Part shown: positions 20,236-32,132 of the stretch, one piece after another
How the letters are laid out: every line of letters starts with the position of its first letter
How positions within the stretch are numbered: the stretch's first letter is position 1
NCBI RefSeq assembly: GCF_002858715.1
Contig: NZ_PJZH01000014.1
Coordinates: forward strand, 55,755-119,754
Reading direction: 5' to 3'
DNA from: Chimaeribacter coloradensis
GTDB taxonomy: Bacteria > Pseudomonadota > Gammaproteobacteria > Enterobacterales > Enterobacteriaceae
Length of the DNA stretch: 64,000 bases
Translations under genes and position numbers: made by a program
Notes under the pieces: model-generated
Seen by the model: the letters and a program-made list of their open reading frames with translations, nothing else
What the model was told of the DNA's origin: nothing
The model's database searches: none

Positions 20236-20544
20236 ATGACGTTTTCGCGTTTACTGACCGGTGCGTTGCTGGTGAGCGTTTTGAGCGGGTGCAGCACGTT
20301 GCACGACACGCCCAGGCCGCCGCCGCCGGTGACCGCCGGTGCACAGGAGATTACCCGTGCCCAGGTGGGTACGCTGCAAAAGATGGGCACCATTTCGGTC
20401 ACCGAGCGCGGCAGCCCGATGGATGCCGCCCGGGCGTTGCAGAAAAAAGCGGATGCCAGCGGTGCCCACTACTACCTGGTGCTGATGAACGATGAAACCA
20501 TTGTTCCCGGAACCTGGTATTCGCAGGCCATTCTCTACCGCTGA
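20236..20544 (+). CDS. bsmA: Biofilm/peroxide-stress lipoprotein BsmA (YhcN/DUF1471 family)
   Basis: This 102-residue lipoprotein has the lipobox LSGC (Cys near residue 18) after a short signal peptide. The mature part is a YhcN/BhsA-type domain (IGTISVTERGSPMDAARALQKKADASGAHYY is covered by 54-85) ending in LYR. E. coli BsmA (YjfO) affects biofilm maturation and peroxide resistance; the envelope location is seen, the role is by homology. ATG 20236 follows GAGGAGG at ideal spacing; the upstream GTG at 20221 overlaps that site and is rejected. A PRPPPPV run just after the lipobox is a potential EF-P-dependent stall site. The terminator lies at 20562-20586. Confidence 0.9.
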   Translation: MTFSRLLTGALLVSVLSGCSTLHDTPRPPPPVTAGAQEITRAQVGTLQKMGTISVTERGSPMDAARALQKKADASGAHYYLVLMNDETIVPGTWYSQAILYR

Positions 20545-20561
20545 GCAACCTGATCTCTCCC

Positions 20562-20586
20562 AAAGGCACCTGACGGTGCCTTTTTT
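20562..20586 (+). terminator. Terminator of bsmA overlapping the aidB stop codon
   Basis: A 9-bp stem (AAAGGCACC 20562-20570 with GGTGCCTTT 20575-20583) is followed by more T. The aidB stop (TTA on plus, 20585-20587) begins inside the T tract, so the convergent aidB message also runs into this hairpin. Confidence 0.88.
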
Positions 20587-22213
20587 ATGCGCCGGTTGCC
20601 CGGTTGAGCAGGTCAGTGCAGAGGCTCTCCGGCAAGGTGCTGTCACCGCGGTGATCAAACGCCATCCGGCACCAGGCCTCGGCCAGCGGCGGTGAGGCGT
20701 GGCGCAATAATTCAGCCCCGCTGCACAGCATGAAAAGTTGGCCGGTCATCTGCCGCCCCTGCGCTTCTTCCGGTTTCTGGAGCTGCTGGCTCAACTGCCG
20801 CCAGCTGCGGTCAAACAGCCGGTTCTGGCCGCGCACCTCATACATCTCCCGGTGCAGCATCTCTGCTGCGCCGGGCATCTTGTGCAGCGTGCGCAGCACA
20901 TCCAGGCACATCACATTGCCCGAACCTTCCCAGATGCTGTTAACCGGTGCTTCGCGGTAAAGGCGCGGCAGTTCGCTCTCTTCGCAATAACCGATGCCGC
21001 CCAGCACCTCCATCGCCTCGGCCACAAAGGCGCTGCCGTGATGGCAGACGGCATACTTGGCCGCCGGGGTCAGCAGGCGGGTAAAGGCAAGCTGGTGCGC
21101 ATCGTGCCGCTGCTCCCACGCCCGGGCCAGCCGGAACAGCAGCGCGGTCTGCCCCTCCAGACGCAGCGCCAGCCGCGCCAGCCCCTGACGCATCAGCGGC
21201 TGATCCGCCAGCACTTTGCCGAAGGCCTGCCGCTGCAAAGCGTGGTAGAGCGCCACGGAGAGCGCCCGGCGCATCAGGGCATGGCTGCCGAGGGCGCAGT
21301 CAAAGCGGGTATGCCCGCCCATGGTCAGGATCTGGCGGATGCCGTCCCCCTCCTCCCCCACCAGCCAGCCGGCCGCGTCCTGAAATTCAGCTTCACTGCT
21401 GGCATTGGAACGGTTGCCGAGTTTCTCTTTCAGCCGCTCCAGCCGGATGGCGTTGCGCGTGCCGTCCGGCAGCAGGCGCGGCAGGAAAAAGCAGGATAAG
21501 CCGCCCTCCGCCTGCGCCAGCACCAGGTGCGCGTCACTTTGCGGCACGGAGAAAAACCATTTGTGCCCCACCAGCCGGTAGCACTCTCCCGGCCCGCGCG
21601 CGCCCTCGGGCTGGGCGCGGGTGGTGTTGCTCAGCACATCGGAGCCGCCCTGTTTTTCCGTCATTCCCATGCCGATCAGCAGGCCGCGTTTCTGGCTGCC
21701 CGGCTGGCTGTGGGTGTCATAACGGTCAGAGAGCAGGCCCGGTAACCAGTCGCGGAATATACCGGGCAAGGCGCGTTGCAGCAGCGGGATGGCACCAAAG
21801 GTCATGGTGATGGGGCAGAGCGTGCCCGACTCCACCTGCCCATGCAGAATAAAGCGGGCGGCGCGGGCCGCAAACGAGCCGATGCGCGCCTCCTCCTGCC
21901 AGGGCAGATTATGCACGCGGTTGGTAATCAGCCCCTGCATCAGCAAATGCCAGGCCGGGTGAAAACGCACCTCGTCCAGCCGCTGGCCGGCGGCATCATA
22001 ACGCAGCAGTTCCGGCGGGTTGGCGTTCGCCAGCCTTCCCAGCTCCAGCGACTCCGCGCTGCCGAGCTGCTGGCCCACTGACGCCAGAAGATCGGCGTCC
22101 CACCCTGCCTGAGCGCGGGTAATAGCTTCCCGCAGCGGCGTGTCGGACAGAAACAGGTTGCTGTTGCTCAGCGGTTTGGGCTGATTAAAGACGGTATGTG
22201 TTTGCCAGCGCAT
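20585..22213 (-). CDS. aidB: Acyl-CoA-dehydrogenase-like adaptive-response protein AidB
   Basis: This 542-residue flavoprotein has the acyl-CoA dehydrogenase fold. In E. coli it is induced with the Ada response to alkylation, binds DNA and FAD, and is thought to protect promoters or inactivate alkylating agents. The FAD/substrate core motifs GMGMTEKQGGSD and GHKWFFSVPQSD, and the C-terminal segments EAMEVLGGIGYCEESELPR and NSIWEGSGNVMCLDV, are conserved. Start ATG 22211-22213 (MRWQTHTVFNQ) has GGGGAGAG upstream and matches the E. coli N-terminus; the frame runs 7 codons further up. It lies directly downstream of rlmB; in E. coli the yjfI to yjfM and yjfC genes intervene. Confidence 0.95.
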   Translation of the reverse strand: MRWQTHTVFNQPKPLSNSNLFLSDTPLREAITRAQAGWDADLLASVGQQLGSAESLELGRLANANPPELLRYDAAGQRLDEVRFHPAWHLLMQGLITNRVHNLPWQEEARIGSFAARAARFILHGQVESGTLCPITMTFGAIPLLQRALPGIFRDWLPGLLSDRYDTHSQPGSQKRGLLIGMGMTEKQGGSDVLSNTTRAQPEGARGPGECYRLVGHKWFFSVPQSDAHLVLAQAEGGLSCFFLPRLLPDGTRNAIRLERLKEKLGNRSNASSEAEFQDAAGWLVGEEGDGIRQILTMGGHTRFDCALGSHALMRRALSVALYHALQRQAFGKVLADQPLMRQGLARLALRLEGQTALLFRLARAWEQRHDAHQLAFTRLLTPAAKYAVCHHGSAFVAEAMEVLGGIGYCEESELPRLYREAPVNSIWEGSGNVMCLDVLRTLHKMPGAAEMLHREMYEVRGQNRLFDRSWRQLSQQLQKPEEAQGRQMTGQLFMLCSGAELLRHASPPLAEAWCRMAFDHRGDSTLPESLCTDLLNRATGA

Positions 22214-22301
22214 AGCTCTCCCCAGACGGATCAACGACGGGAATAAGTATGGCTGTTTTAGGGGGCAGTGCCGCTGGGGCGATCACAAAGACGGGAGGAA
22301 A

Positions 22302-22326
22302 GCGCCGGGGCAGAACGCCCCGGCGC
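22302..22326 (-). terminator. Hairpin after rlmB
   Basis: A perfect 10-bp GC stem (GCGCCGGGGC 22302-22311 with GCCCCGGCGC 22317-22326) lies just 6 bp after the rlmB stop. It is followed on the minus strand by only a weak CTTTCC tract, so termination may be partial, allowing some read-through into aidB. Confidence 0.65.
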
Positions 22327-22331
22327 AGGGA

Positions 22332-23072
22332 TCAGGCTTTGGCGCTGCGCTGGCGCACCACTTCAAACAAACAGACGCCGGTCGCAACCGAGACATTCAG
22401 CGACGAGACCGAACCGGCCATCGGGATGCTGATCAGCTCATCACAGTGTTCGCGGGTCAGGCGGCGCATCCCTTCACCTTCCGCGCCCATCACCAGCGCC
22501 ATCGGGCCGGTCATTTTGCTCTGGTAGACGCTGTGGTCAGCTTCACCGGCTGTGCCCACGATCCAGACATTGCTCTCCTGCAACAGGCGCAGGGTGCGGG
22601 CCAGGTTGGTCACCCGGATCAGCGGCACAGTTTCCGCCGCGCCACTGGCAACCTTTTTCGCCGTGGCGTTCAGTGCCGCAGAACGGTCACGCGGCACGAT
22701 CACCGCATGGACGCCCGCCGCATCGGCGGTACGCAAACAGGCACCGAGGTTATGCGGGTCGGTAACACCGTCCAGCACCAGCAGCAGCGGGTTTTCTACG
22801 CTCTCGAGCAGCCCCGGGAGATCGTTCTCCTGGTACTGGCGGCCTTCACGCACGCGCGCCACGATGCCCTGATGCACCGCACCTTCTACTTTTTCATCCA
22901 GCCACTGCCGGTTAGCCACCTGGATCACAATGCCGGTGGCTTCTAGTTCGGCAATCAGCGGCTGAAGGCGGCGATCGTCACGCCCTTTCAGGATAAACAC
23001 TTCCAGGAAACGTTGCGGGTCGCGCTCCAACAGCGCCTGGACGGCATGGATGCCGTAAATAATTTCGCTCAT
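22332..23072 (-). CDS. rlmB: 23S rRNA (guanosine-2251-2'-O)-methyltransferase RlmB
   Basis: This 246-residue SPOUT-class methyltransferase modifies the ribose of G2251 in the peptidyl-transferase P loop of 23S rRNA, using S-adenosylmethionine. An N-terminal substrate-recognition domain (1-75) precedes the catalytic knot with the three motifs [25 protein letters not shown] and [17 protein letters not shown] chose ATG 23070-23072 ([15 protein letters not shown]), the family N-terminus; the open frame extends 7 codons upstream. It lies 99 bp after rnr in the nsrR-rnr-rlmB operon. Confidence 0.97.
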   Translation of the reverse strand: MSEIIYGIHAVQALLERDPQRFLEVFILKGRDDRRLQPLIAELEATGIVIQVANRQWLDEKVEGAVHQGIVARVREGRQYQENDLPGLLESVENPLLLVLDGVTDPHNLGACLRTADAAGVHAVIVPRDRSAALNATAKKVASGAAETVPLIRVTNLARTLRLLQESNVWIVGTAGEADHSVYQSKMTGPMALVMGAEGEGMRRLTREHCDELISIPMAGSVSSLNVSVATGVCLFEVVRQRSAKA

Positions 23073-23171
23073 GATGCTCTTTAACAAGGTCAAACGGGCG
23101 GGTTCGCCCGTGGGGTATCGGGTCAGCGGGCGGGACGGCCGTCAGTGACAGCCGCCGCGCCCGCCGTGGTC

Positions 23172-25625
23172 TTAGCTGTTGTCCCGCTTCGGCCCGCGAC
23201 GTGAGCGGCTGCCTGAGGTGCCTTTCTGATTCCGGTCAGAAGGGCGGCGGGAACGGCGTGGTTTTTTGTCATCCTGTGACGGCGCGCCGCTCTCATCCTT
23301 GCGGAAGGCGCTGTCCGGCTCGAAGTTGGTGCGCTTTTTCGTGTCACGGCGCGGGCGGCGGCCACGGCCGTCATCACGCTGGGTGCCCTGCTTGGCTTTG
23401 TCACGGGCCGTTTTGCCTGCGCCGCGCGGGCGGCGGGTGCTGGAGACCAGGGCGAAGTCAATTTTACGCTCGTCCATGTGCACGGCTTCAACGCGGATCT
23501 CCACCTCGTCACCCAGGCGGTAAACCTGCCCGGAGGACTCGCCCACCAGCCGCTGGCCGATGTTGTCGTAACGGTAGTAGTCGTTGTCGAGCGTCGAGAC
23601 ATGCACCAGCCCGTCGATGAACAGATCGTCCAGGCGCACGAAGAAGCCGAAACCGGTCACGCTGGAGATAATGCCGTCAAACACAGAGCCGACGTGATCC
23701 TGCATAAAGTCACACTTCAGCCAGTCAGCGACGTCACGCGTGGCTTCATCGGCCCGGCGCTCGGTCATCGAACAGTGTTCGCCCAGTTGCAGCATCTCGT
23801 CGTAATCGCTGTGCCAGCCGCCGGTCGGCGTCCAGCGCTCTTTCAGCGTGCCGTGCTGTTTGGCGAGGATATACTTGATGGCGCGGTGCAGCGACAAGTC
23901 CGGGTAGCGGCGGATCGGCGAGGTGAAGTGGGCGTACGCCGACAGCGCCAGGCCGAAGTGGCCGCGGTTTTCCGGGTCGTAAATCGCCTGTTTCATCGAG
24001 CGCAGCAGCATGGTTTGCAGCATCTCGCGGTCAGGGCGATCGGCAATCGCATCCATGACATCGGCATAATCTTTCGGCACCGGCTTCATGCCGCCGCCCA
24101 TCTTCAGGCCCAGTTCATTCAGTACGCTTTTCAGCGCAGAGATATGATCGTCGCTTGGGCGGTCGTGGTCACGGAACAGCGCCGGCTCGTTGAATTTTTC
24201 CACGAAACGCGCCGCGGCCACGTTCGCCATGATCATGCACTCTTCGATCAGCTTGTGCGCGTCGTTACGTACCGTCGGCTCAACGCGCTCAATGCGGCGC
24301 TCGGCGTTAAAGATGAACTTCGCCTCTTCCGTCTCAAAGGCGATGCCGCCGCGATCGGCGCGGGCGTCATCCAGCACTTCATACATCTCATGCAGCTCTT
24401 CGAGGTTCTTCACCAGCGGTGCGTACTGCTCGCGCAACTCTTCGTTGCCTTCGATGATCTGCCAGACCTTGTTGTAGGTCAGGCGCGCATGGGAGCTCAT
24501 CACCGCTTCGTAGAATTTATAGGAAGAGAGGCGGCCGGTGGCGGAGATGGTCATCTCACACACCATGCAGAGGCGGTCAACCTGTGGGTTCAGCGAGCAG
24601 AGGCCGTTGGAGAGCACTTCCGGCAGCATCGGGATCACCTGCGACGGGAAGTAGACGGAGGTGCCGCGCATGCGCGCTTCGTCATCCAGCGGGGTGCCGG
24701 GGCGGACGTAGTAGCTCACGTCTGCAATCGCGACCCACAAGCGCCAGCCGCCACCGCGTTTTTTCTCACAGTAGACCGCGTCATCGAAGTCGCGGGCGTC
24801 TTCGCCGTCGATGGTGACCAGCGGCAGGGTGCGCAGGTCAATACGCCCTTTTTTCGCCTCTTCCGGCACCTCTTCGGTCAGGGAAGAAATTTGCTTCTCC
24901 ACGGCGGCCGGCCAGACGTGCGGGATCTCATGGGTACGCAGGGCGATGTCCACCGCCATGTTGGTCCCCATTTTGTCGCCCAGCACTTCGACGATTTTCC
25001 CCACGGCTTTGGTGCGGCGCGTCGGGCGCTGGGTCAGCTCGACCACCACCATGTAGCCCATGCGTGCGCCGCTTACTTCTTCCGGCGGGATCAGGATGTC
25101 GAAGCTCAGGCGGCTGTCGTCCGGCACCACAAAGCCGGTCCCGGCATCGGTAAAGTAGCGGCCGACAATCTGGCTGGTTTTCGGCACCAGCACACGCACG
25201 ATGCGGGCCTCGCGACGGCCGCGGCGATCGGTGCCGCTCGGCTGCGCCAGCACCACGTCACCGTGGATGCACATCTTCATCTGTTCAGCGGAGAGGTAGA
25301 TGTCCTCTTTTTTGCCGCCTTCCAGACGCAGGAAACCAAAGCCGTCGCGGTGGCCGATAACGGTGCCTTTCAGCAGGTCAAGGCGCTCCGGCAGCGCGTA
25401 ACACTGGCGGCGGGTAAAGACCAGCTGACCGTCGCGCTCCATGGCGCGCAGGCGGCGGCGCAGCGCTTCCAGCTGCTCTTCGCTGGAGAGTTCCAGCTCG
25501 TTGGCCAGCTCTTCACGGCTGGCCGGGGCTTCACGTTTCGCCAGATGCTCGAGAATAAATTCCCGGCTTGGGATCGGGGAGTCATATTTCTCTGCTTCCC
25601 GTTCCAGAAAAGGATCTTGTGACAT
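23172..25625 (-). CDS. rnr: Ribonuclease R
   Basis: This 817-residue processive 3'-5' exoribonuclease degrades structured RNA, including rRNA fragments and tmRNA-tagged messages. Domains in order are an N-terminal helix-turn-helix (about 20-85), two cold-shock domains (about 85-230), the RNB catalytic domain and an S1 domain (about 640-725). The RNB metal site is [12 protein letters not shown], near residues 270-281. A very basic, low-complexity tail of about 90 residues rich in Arg, Lys, Gly and Asp completes it. The tail is more Arg- and Asp-rich than the Lys/Ala-rich E. coli tail. Start ATG 25623-25625 has GGAGG upstream. It lies 44 bp after nsrR. Confidence 0.98.
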   Translation of the reverse strand: MSQDPFLEREAEKYDSPIPSREFILEHLAKREAPASREELANELELSSEEQLEALRRRLRAMERDGQLVFTRRQCYALPERLDLLKGTVIGHRDGFGFLRLEGGKKEDIYLSAEQMKMCIHGDVVLAQPSGTDRRGRREARIVRVLVPKTSQIVGRYFTDAGTGFVVPDDSRLSFDILIPPEEVSGARMGYMVVVELTQRPTRRTKAVGKIVEVLGDKMGTNMAVDIALRTHEIPHVWPAAVEKQISSLTEEVPEEAKKGRIDLRTLPLVTIDGEDARDFDDAVYCEKKRGGGWRLWVAIADVSYYVRPGTPLDDEARMRGTSVYFPSQVIPMLPEVLSNGLCSLNPQVDRLCMVCEMTISATGRLSSYKFYEAVMSSHARLTYNKVWQIIEGNEELREQYAPLVKNLEELHEMYEVLDDARADRGGIAFETEEAKFIFNAERRIERVEPTVRNDAHKLIEECMIMANVAAARFVEKFNEPALFRDHDRPSDDHISALKSVLNELGLKMGGGMKPVPKDYADVMDAIADRPDREMLQTMLLRSMKQAIYDPENRGHFGLALSAYAHFTSPIRRYPDLSLHRAIKYILAKQHGTLKERWTPTGGWHSDYDEMLQLGEHCSMTERRADEATRDVADWLKCDFMQDHVGSVFDGIISSVTGFGFFVRLDDLFIDGLVHVSTLDNDYYRYDNIGQRLVGESSGQVYRLGDEVEIRVEAVHMDERKIDFALVSSTRRPRGAGKTARDKAKQGTQRDDGRGRRPRRDTKKRTNFEPDSAFRKDESGAPSQDDKKPRRSRRPSDRNQKGTSGSRSRRGPKRDNS

Positions 25626-25669
25626 TGCGGTTCCTCCGTTGTCATCAGCGGGGTTGTGCTGAAATGTGC

Positions 25670-26095
25670 TTATTCAACAAGCAACAGTTTATAGAGCGAC
25701 GCATTTTCAGTGACCATATCGGCCAGTGTGTATTGGTCCAGCTCGTTCAGGAAATTCTGCACAGCCTGATTGAGAACATGTTTCAGGCGGCAGGCGGGGC
25801 CGATGTGGCAAAATTCGCCGGAGCAGTTAACCAGCATGAGGGGCTCCAGCTCACGCACAACATCACCGATGCGAATTTGTGAGGCGGGCCTGCCGAGGCG
25901 GATGCCGCCGTTTTTCCCGCGTACTGCGGTGACCAGCCCTGCACGGCTTAACTGATTGATTATTTTAACCATATGGTTACGCGAGACACCATATACCGCA
26001 GTGACCTGAGAGATGTTCGTCATCCGATCCTCCGGCAGCGAGGCCATATAGATCAGTGCTCTTAAACCATAATCAGTAAAACTTGTTAACTGCAC
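25670..26095 (-). CDS. nsrR: Nitric-oxide-sensing Rrf2 repressor NsrR
   Basis: This 141-residue Rrf2-family regulator carries an Fe-S cluster that reacts with NO and then releases its targets (hmp, ytfE and others in relatives). The winged helix-turn-helix spans about 1-65 ([20 protein letters not shown]). The cluster cysteines are Cys91, Cys96 and Cys102 in [12 protein letters not shown], exactly the family positions. The start is GTG (CAC at 26093-26095) with GAGG upstream, as in E. coli. It heads nsrR-rnr-rlmB. No NsrR-type operator is evident in its own upstream region. Confidence 0.97.
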   Translation of the reverse strand: MQLTSFTDYGLRALIYMASLPEDRMTNISQVTAVYGVSRNHMVKIINQLSRAGLVTAVRGKNGGIRLGRPASQIRIGDVVRELEPLMLVNCSGEFCHIGPACRLKHVLNQAVQNFLNELDQYTLADMVTENASLYKLLLVE

Positions 26096-26254
26096 ACAAA
26101 CCTCTGGGCCCTGTTAGCCCTGCCTGTAGGCGTCTGATCTCACAACGCTTAACATAACTTCTGTAAGATTACTCTGTGGATGATAAACCAGCCACAAAGA
26201 ATGCAGCTAATCATTTAGACCCGGAATGGAATGCGGCGTGCACAACATGGAAGG

Positions 26255-26288
26255 AAAAAACAATAAACCGGGCACGATGGCCCGGTTT
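26255..26288 (-). terminator. Terminator of purA
   Basis: A 9-bp stem (AAACCGGGC 26265-26273 with GCCCGGTTT 26280-26288) is followed on the minus strand by ATTGTTTTTT. It separates purA from the nsrR promoter region. Confidence 0.88.
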
Positions 26289-26317
26289 GGCATTCAGTTC
26301 ACTGAATGGTGCGGCAA

Positions 26318-27649
<1,332 letters not shown>

Positions 27650-27760
27650 CTAACATCTCATTCACGTGCTTTCAGTACTTTTTAGCACACGGTTGCCTGA
27701 AAAATTTTCGTCAAACAGGCGGCGATCGCCCCCGAAACGGGCGACTTCCTGAATATGGTG

Positions 27761-27961
27761 TTACCCACCATTCCGGACACGCAACATGTAGTAAATCACG
27801 CACCCGGCCACCACAATGCCGCCGCCAAAACGGCGCAGCGAGGCATCGGGAAGCTGCGTCATCGCCAGGATCATTTTGCGCCATGTTTTCGGCCAGAGCA
27901 TCGGCCCCAGCCCTTCCAGCACCATAACCAGCCCCACGGCCAGCCAGATTGTTGTGTTCAT
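27761..27961 (-). CDS. yjeT: DUF2065 small inner-membrane protein YjeT
   Basis: This 66-residue protein has two predicted membrane helices (about 4-22, TIWLAVGLVMVLEGLGPML, and about 46-60, GGGIVVAGCVIYYML) around a short basic loop. The family is conserved next to hflC and purA in enterobacteria. Its function is unknown. A terminator separates it from hflC (27977-28002). I therefore expect a separate start or partial read-through from hflC, and possible cotranscription with purA. Confidence 0.9.
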   Translation of the reverse strand: MNTTIWLAVGLVMVLEGLGPMLWPKTWRKMILAMTQLPDASLRRFGGGIVVAGCVIYYMLRVRNGG

Positions 27962-27976
27962 GTTTTCCCTTGCCCA

Positions 27977-28002
27977 TAAAAAAGGCCCGCGTTAACGGGC
28001 CT
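27977..28002 (-). terminator. Terminator after hflC
   Basis: Stem AGGCCCG (27983-27989) with CGGGCCT (27996-28002) is followed on the minus strand by TTTTTTAT. It lies 16 bp behind the hflC stop and ends the long nnr-to-hflC operon. Confidence 0.85.
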
Positions 28003-28018
28003 GGAGACGATTGCCGGA

Positions 28019-29026
28019 TTACGGCCTGATGGTTTTTTCCGGCGACTTCATAAAGCGGAAGAAATCACTGTCCGGGCTTAAGACCAGGACATCTTTATTG
28101 CTTTTAAAGCTGTTTTCATATGCACGCAGGCTGCGGATAAAGGCGTAGAAGTCCGGGTCCTGGCTGAACGCGTTGGCGAACAGTTTCGCGGCTTCAGCAT
28201 CCCCTTCACCACGGGTAATCCGGGCCTGACGCTCCGCTTCTGCCAGCGTACGGGTGACTTCGTAGTCGGCCGTGGCGCGCAGTTTTTCTGCCTCTTCATA
28301 TCCCTGGGAACGCAGGCGCATGGCGACCGCGCTGCGCTCGGCACGCATACGCTGGTAGATGGCATCAGAGACTTCGGCCGGCAGGTTGATCTGCTTCACC
28401 CGCACGTCGATGACCTGGATACCCAGCGCCGCCATACTGTTCGGGTTCACCTGCAACTCCTGGCCGCTGGTCTCGCGCTCAACGCGTTTCGCCACAGAGG
28501 CGATCGCGTCATCTGCTTCGGTGGTCGCAGCCGTGTCGCCATCTTCCGCCGTGCCGTTATTCAGCTGGTCACGCACATCGGCCATCAGCTGGCCGCGCGA
28601 ATCGGTCACGATGTCTTTCACTTCCAGACGGCCGATCTCTGAACGCAGACGGTCACTGAATTTCCGTTTCAGCAGCACTTCTGCCTGGGAGACGTCACCG
28701 CCGCCGGTCGCCAGATAGTAGCGGCTGAAATCACTGATGCGCCATTTGAGGTAAGAATCGACAATCAGGTCTTTCTTCTCATTGGTCACGAAGCGGTCGG
28801 CCTGGTTATCCATGGTCTGGATACGGGCGTCGAGCATTTTCACTGATTCAACAAACGGAATTTTGAAGTGTAAACCGGGGGTGTAAACCTGAGGCTTGTT
28901 CTCATCATCCCGCAGAACCTTGCCGAAACGCAGCACGATACCGCGCTCACCTTCCTGTACCACAAACAGGGAAGCATAGAGCGCCACCAGCACCACAACG
29001 ACGATAAATATAGCTGACTTACGCAT
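28019..29026 (-). CDS. hflC: HflC, SPFH-domain modulator of FtsH protease
   Basis: The 335-residue protein has an N-terminal membrane anchor (about 4-22, SAIFIVVVVLVALYASLFVV) and a periplasmic SPFH/band-7 domain (about 23-190). A coiled-coil region rich in Ala, Glu and Arg (about 215-290) follows. HflC and HflK alternate in a large cage around the FtsH membrane protease and restrain its action on membrane substrates. The start ATG (29024-29026) lies 3 bp from the hflK stop, so translation is coupled. It is the last gene of the operon before a terminator. Confidence 0.97.
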   Translation of the reverse strand: MRKSAIFIVVVVLVALYASLFVVQEGERGIVLRFGKVLRDDENKPQVYTPGLHFKIPFVESVKMLDARIQTMDNQADRFVTNEKKDLIVDSYLKWRISDFSRYYLATGGGDVSQAEVLLKRKFSDRLRSEIGRLEVKDIVTDSRGQLMADVRDQLNNGTAEDGDTAATTEADDAIASVAKRVERETSGQELQVNPNSMAALGIQVIDVRVKQINLPAEVSDAIYQRMRAERSAVAMRLRSQGYEEAEKLRATADYEVTRTLAEAERQARITRGEGDAEAAKLFANAFSQDPDFYAFIRSLRAYENSFKSNKDVLVLSPDSDFFRFMKSPEKTIRP

Positions 29027-29029
29027 TGG

Positions 29030-30271
29030 TTACTCTCTCCCTACGCGAGTGGTATCGTCACGCTGCGCATTGGCGCGGCGCTGGTCCATCACATTGCTGT
29101 CAACCGGGCGCTGGCTGTCACCCTGGCTGAGGCCGGTATTCGCCGGGTTCAGGCGGATCAGGCTGTCAGAGTCGCTGTTGCCGGCCGGGGTGTTCTGGCC
29201 GCCACGCATCAGCTGCTCCAGCGGCAGCACCATCAGGTTATTGCCCTTGTCGCTGACCAGCACTTTGCGGGTATCACTCAGCACTTTTTCCATGGTCTCG
29301 ATATAGAGGCGCTCACGGGTAATCTCCGGGGCAGCTTTATATTCCGGCAACAGGCGGGCAAAACGTGCCACTTCACCCTGTGCCTCGAGCACGGTACGGT
29401 CTTTATACGCCTTGGCATTTTCCAGCACGCGCTGGGCCTGGCCGTTGGCTTTTGGCTGCACCTGGTTGGCGTAAGCTTCCGCTTCACGGATGTACTGCTG
29501 CTCGTTCTCACGCGCGGCAATCGCATCATCAAAGGCGGCTTTTACCTCTTCCGGCGGACGGGCCGCCTGGAAGTTCACATCCAGCAGCGTGATGCCCATT
29601 TTGTACGGGCGGATAGTCTCTTCCAGCACGCGTTGGGTATCGTTACGCACCACGGTACGGCCTTCCGTCAGGATACGGTCCATGGTGTATTTCCCGATCA
29701 CGCCGCGCAGGGCGCTGTCGGTGGCCTGGCTCAGGCTGTCGTCAGCGCTGACCACGCTGAACAGATAGGCTGCCGGGTCGGTCACACGGTACTGCACGTT
29801 CATCTCGACCCGCACCACGTTTTCATCCGCCGTCAGCATCACGCCGGAAGCGGCCAGTTCACGCACGGACTCTACGTTCACTGCCCGCACCTGATCAATA
29901 AAGGTCGGTTTCCAGTTCAGGCCGGGCTGCACCAGGTGGCTGAACTTGCCGAAACGGGTGACGACACCGCGTTCCGCTTCTTTAATGGTATAGAACCCGC
30001 TGGCGGCCCAGATCACGACCACAGCCACGGCTGCGATCCCTACAATGCGCCCGCTGACGCCGCGCGCACTGCCGCTGCCGCCATTGCCGTTACCTCTGCC
30101 GCCGAAATTGCCCAGTTTTTTACTGAGCTTACGGAAGATGTCATCCAGATCCGGCGGCCCTTGTTCACGCCCGCCTTTATTATTATTTCCGCCAGAGTTG
30201 CCGCTGTTATTATTGCTGCTCCCCCACGGGTCGCGGTCCTGTCCGTTATTACCGGGCTGATTCCACGCCAT
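29030..30271 (-). CDS. hflK: HflK, SPFH-domain modulator of FtsH protease
   Basis: The 413-residue partner of HflC has a cytoplasmic N-terminus rich in Gly and Asn (about 1-75) containing the motif GPPDLDDIFRKLSKKL. A membrane helix (about 79-98) is followed by the band-7 domain (about 98-270) and a helical region. The tail is disordered, Gln/Asn/Arg-rich. Together with HflC it forms the FtsH-enclosing assembly in the inner membrane. Start ATG 30269-30271 has TGGAGC upstream. It follows hflX by 57 bp in the same operon. Confidence 0.97.
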   Translation of the reverse strand: MAWNQPGNNGQDRDPWGSSNNNSGNSGGNNNKGGREQGPPDLDDIFRKLSKKLGNFGGRGNGNGGSGSARGVSGRIVGIAAVAVVVIWAASGFYTIKEAERGVVTRFGKFSHLVQPGLNWKPTFIDQVRAVNVESVRELAASGVMLTADENVVRVEMNVQYRVTDPAAYLFSVVSADDSLSQATDSALRGVIGKYTMDRILTEGRTVVRNDTQRVLEETIRPYKMGITLLDVNFQAARPPEEVKAAFDDAIAARENEQQYIREAEAYANQVQPKANGQAQRVLENAKAYKDRTVLEAQGEVARFARLLPEYKAAPEITRERLYIETMEKVLSDTRKVLVSDKGNNLMVLPLEQLMRGGQNTPAGNSDSDSLIRLNPANTGLSQGDSQRPVDSNVMDQRRANAQRDDTTRVGRE

Positions 30272-30328
30272 GTTTTAGCTCCATTCTTCTATGATTGGTG
30301 TTCTTCAGGCTTGCCTTACAGGTCCGAT

Positions 30329-31609
30329 TCACACGACATAGCCGGTGAGCTCCTGCTCTTGTTTACAGAGGCGGTGCCAGTCAACGATGGGCATACGTAC
30401 CCTCAGACCCACACTGCCATCCTCTTCGATCCACTCTTTTTCAATCGCCTGAAGCTGGTAAAAACGGCTGCGCAGACGGCCTGCCTGGGGTGGGAGACGC
30501 AATTCAAATTGTGCGATTTCACCGGAAAGACGCTCCGTCAACGCCTGAAGCAACAACGGGATCCCTTCGCCTGTCTGGGCTGATAACCACACCCGCACCG
30601 GTAAGTTTTCATCGTTGCGATCGATACGCGGCACAAACTCATCCAACATATCGATTTTATTCATCACTAACAGTACAGGGATATCATCCGCCTCGATCTC
30701 CGCCAGCACCGTGTTCACCGCGTCGATGTTCTCATCGATGCGGATGTCCGCTGCGTCAACCACATGCAGCAGCAGGGTCGCCTGACGCGTCTCCTGCAGC
30801 GTCGCCTTAAACGCGGCGACCAGGTCATGCGGTAAATGGCGGATAAACCCTACGGTGTCCGCCAGCACGGTGTCACCGACATCGGCCAGGTTGAGGCGCC
30901 GTAACGTCGGGTCAAGTGTGGCAAACAACTGGTCGGCGGCGTAGACGCCGGCCGAGGTCATCCGGTTAAACAGGGTGGATTTCCCGGCGTTGGTATAACC
31001 AACCAGCGATACCGTCGGGACATCGGCCCGTGTACGGGCGCGCCGCCCCTGTTCACGCTGTTTCTCCACCCGCTCCAGGCGGTTGAGAATCAAACGGATA
31101 CGATCGCGCAACAGCCGGCGGTCGGTCTCGAGCTGGGTTTCACCCGGCCCGCGCAGGCCGATCCCGCCTTTCTGGCGCTCAAGGTGCGTCCAGCCGCGCA
31201 CCAGCCGTGTGGCAATATGGCGCAACTGCGCCAGCTCCACCTGCAGCTTGCCTTCGTGGGTCCGGGCGCGCTGGGCAAAAATGTCTAAAATAAGCCCGGT
31301 GCGGTCAATGACGCGGCACTGGCACAAGGCTTCAAGATTCCTCTCCTGAGCCGGAGAAAGCGCATGATCAAACAGGACAACGGATGCACCGGTGGCTTTT
31401 ACGGCGTCCGCAATTTCTTCGGCCTTGCCTTCGCCGACAAAGTATTTGGGGTGTGGGGCTTTGCGACTGCCCGTGATGACCTGCAAAGATTCAACGCCCG
31501 CAGAAGAGACTAATGCCTCAAATTCACTGAGATTCTCAGTATCTTTATCCTGCGAGAAATAGATATGAACCAGTACGGCCTGCTCACCGGCTTCATAACG
31601 GTCAAACAA
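30329..31609 (-). CDS. hflX: Ribosome-associated GTPase HflX
   Basis: This 426-residue Obg/HflX-type GTPase can split stalled or heat-damaged 70S ribosomes. The N-terminal HflX domain (about 1-190, with [14 protein letters not shown]) precedes the G domain with G1 [10 protein letters not shown]3 DTVGF and G4 NKID, and a short C-terminal domain follows. The initiation codon is TTG (CAA at 31607-31609) directly before Phe-Asp-Arg-Tyr, preceded by GAGAGG; no ATG alternative fits. It lies 98 bp after hfq. That gap holds an 8-bp hairpin (ATAAGCAG arms, 31654-31676) without a T tract. Confidence 0.96.
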   Translation of the reverse strand: MFDRYEAGEQAVLVHIYFSQDKDTENLSEFEALVSSAGVESLQVITGSRKAPHPKYFVGEGKAEEIADAVKATGASVVLFDHALSPAQERNLEALCQCRVIDRTGLILDIFAQRARTHEGKLQVELAQLRHIATRLVRGWTHLERQKGGIGLRGPGETQLETDRRLLRDRIRLILNRLERVEKQREQGRRARTRADVPTVSLVGYTNAGKSTLFNRMTSAGVYAADQLFATLDPTLRRLNLADVGDTVLADTVGFIRHLPHDLVAAFKATLQETRQATLLLHVVDAADIRIDENIDAVNTVLAEIEADDIPVLLVMNKIDMLDEFVPRIDRNDENLPVRVWLSAQTGEGIPLLLQALTERLSGEIAQFELRLPPQAGRLRSRFYQLQAIEKEWIEEDGSVGLRVRMPIVDWHRLCKQEQELTGYVV

Positions 31610-31707
31610 GCGTGCAACCTCTCAAACGGATAGGAACCGCTAAGGCGGAGGACATAAGCAGAGATTGGCTGCTTATGGCCCCCGTCATGGTTGACAAGCA
31701 ATACGCT

Positions 31708-32031
<324 letters not shown>

Positions 32032-32132
32032 TTATTTGCTTGTTGTTTGTAACTAAGAGCCTGACGGCCCTAAAATAAACGACATAAAAATTTGCGCGCT
32101 GAGTACCAATCAATTGTACACAAACATCCGGC

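Noticed and set aside
22214..22331. Possible small gene between rlmB and aidB
   Set aside because: Only a 10-bp GC hairpin and leader sequence; no start with a ribosome-binding site.
23478..25622. 714-codon plus-strand open frame opposite rnr
   Set aside because: The composition is a shadow of rnr; no start signal or family motif. The minus-strand gene is certain.
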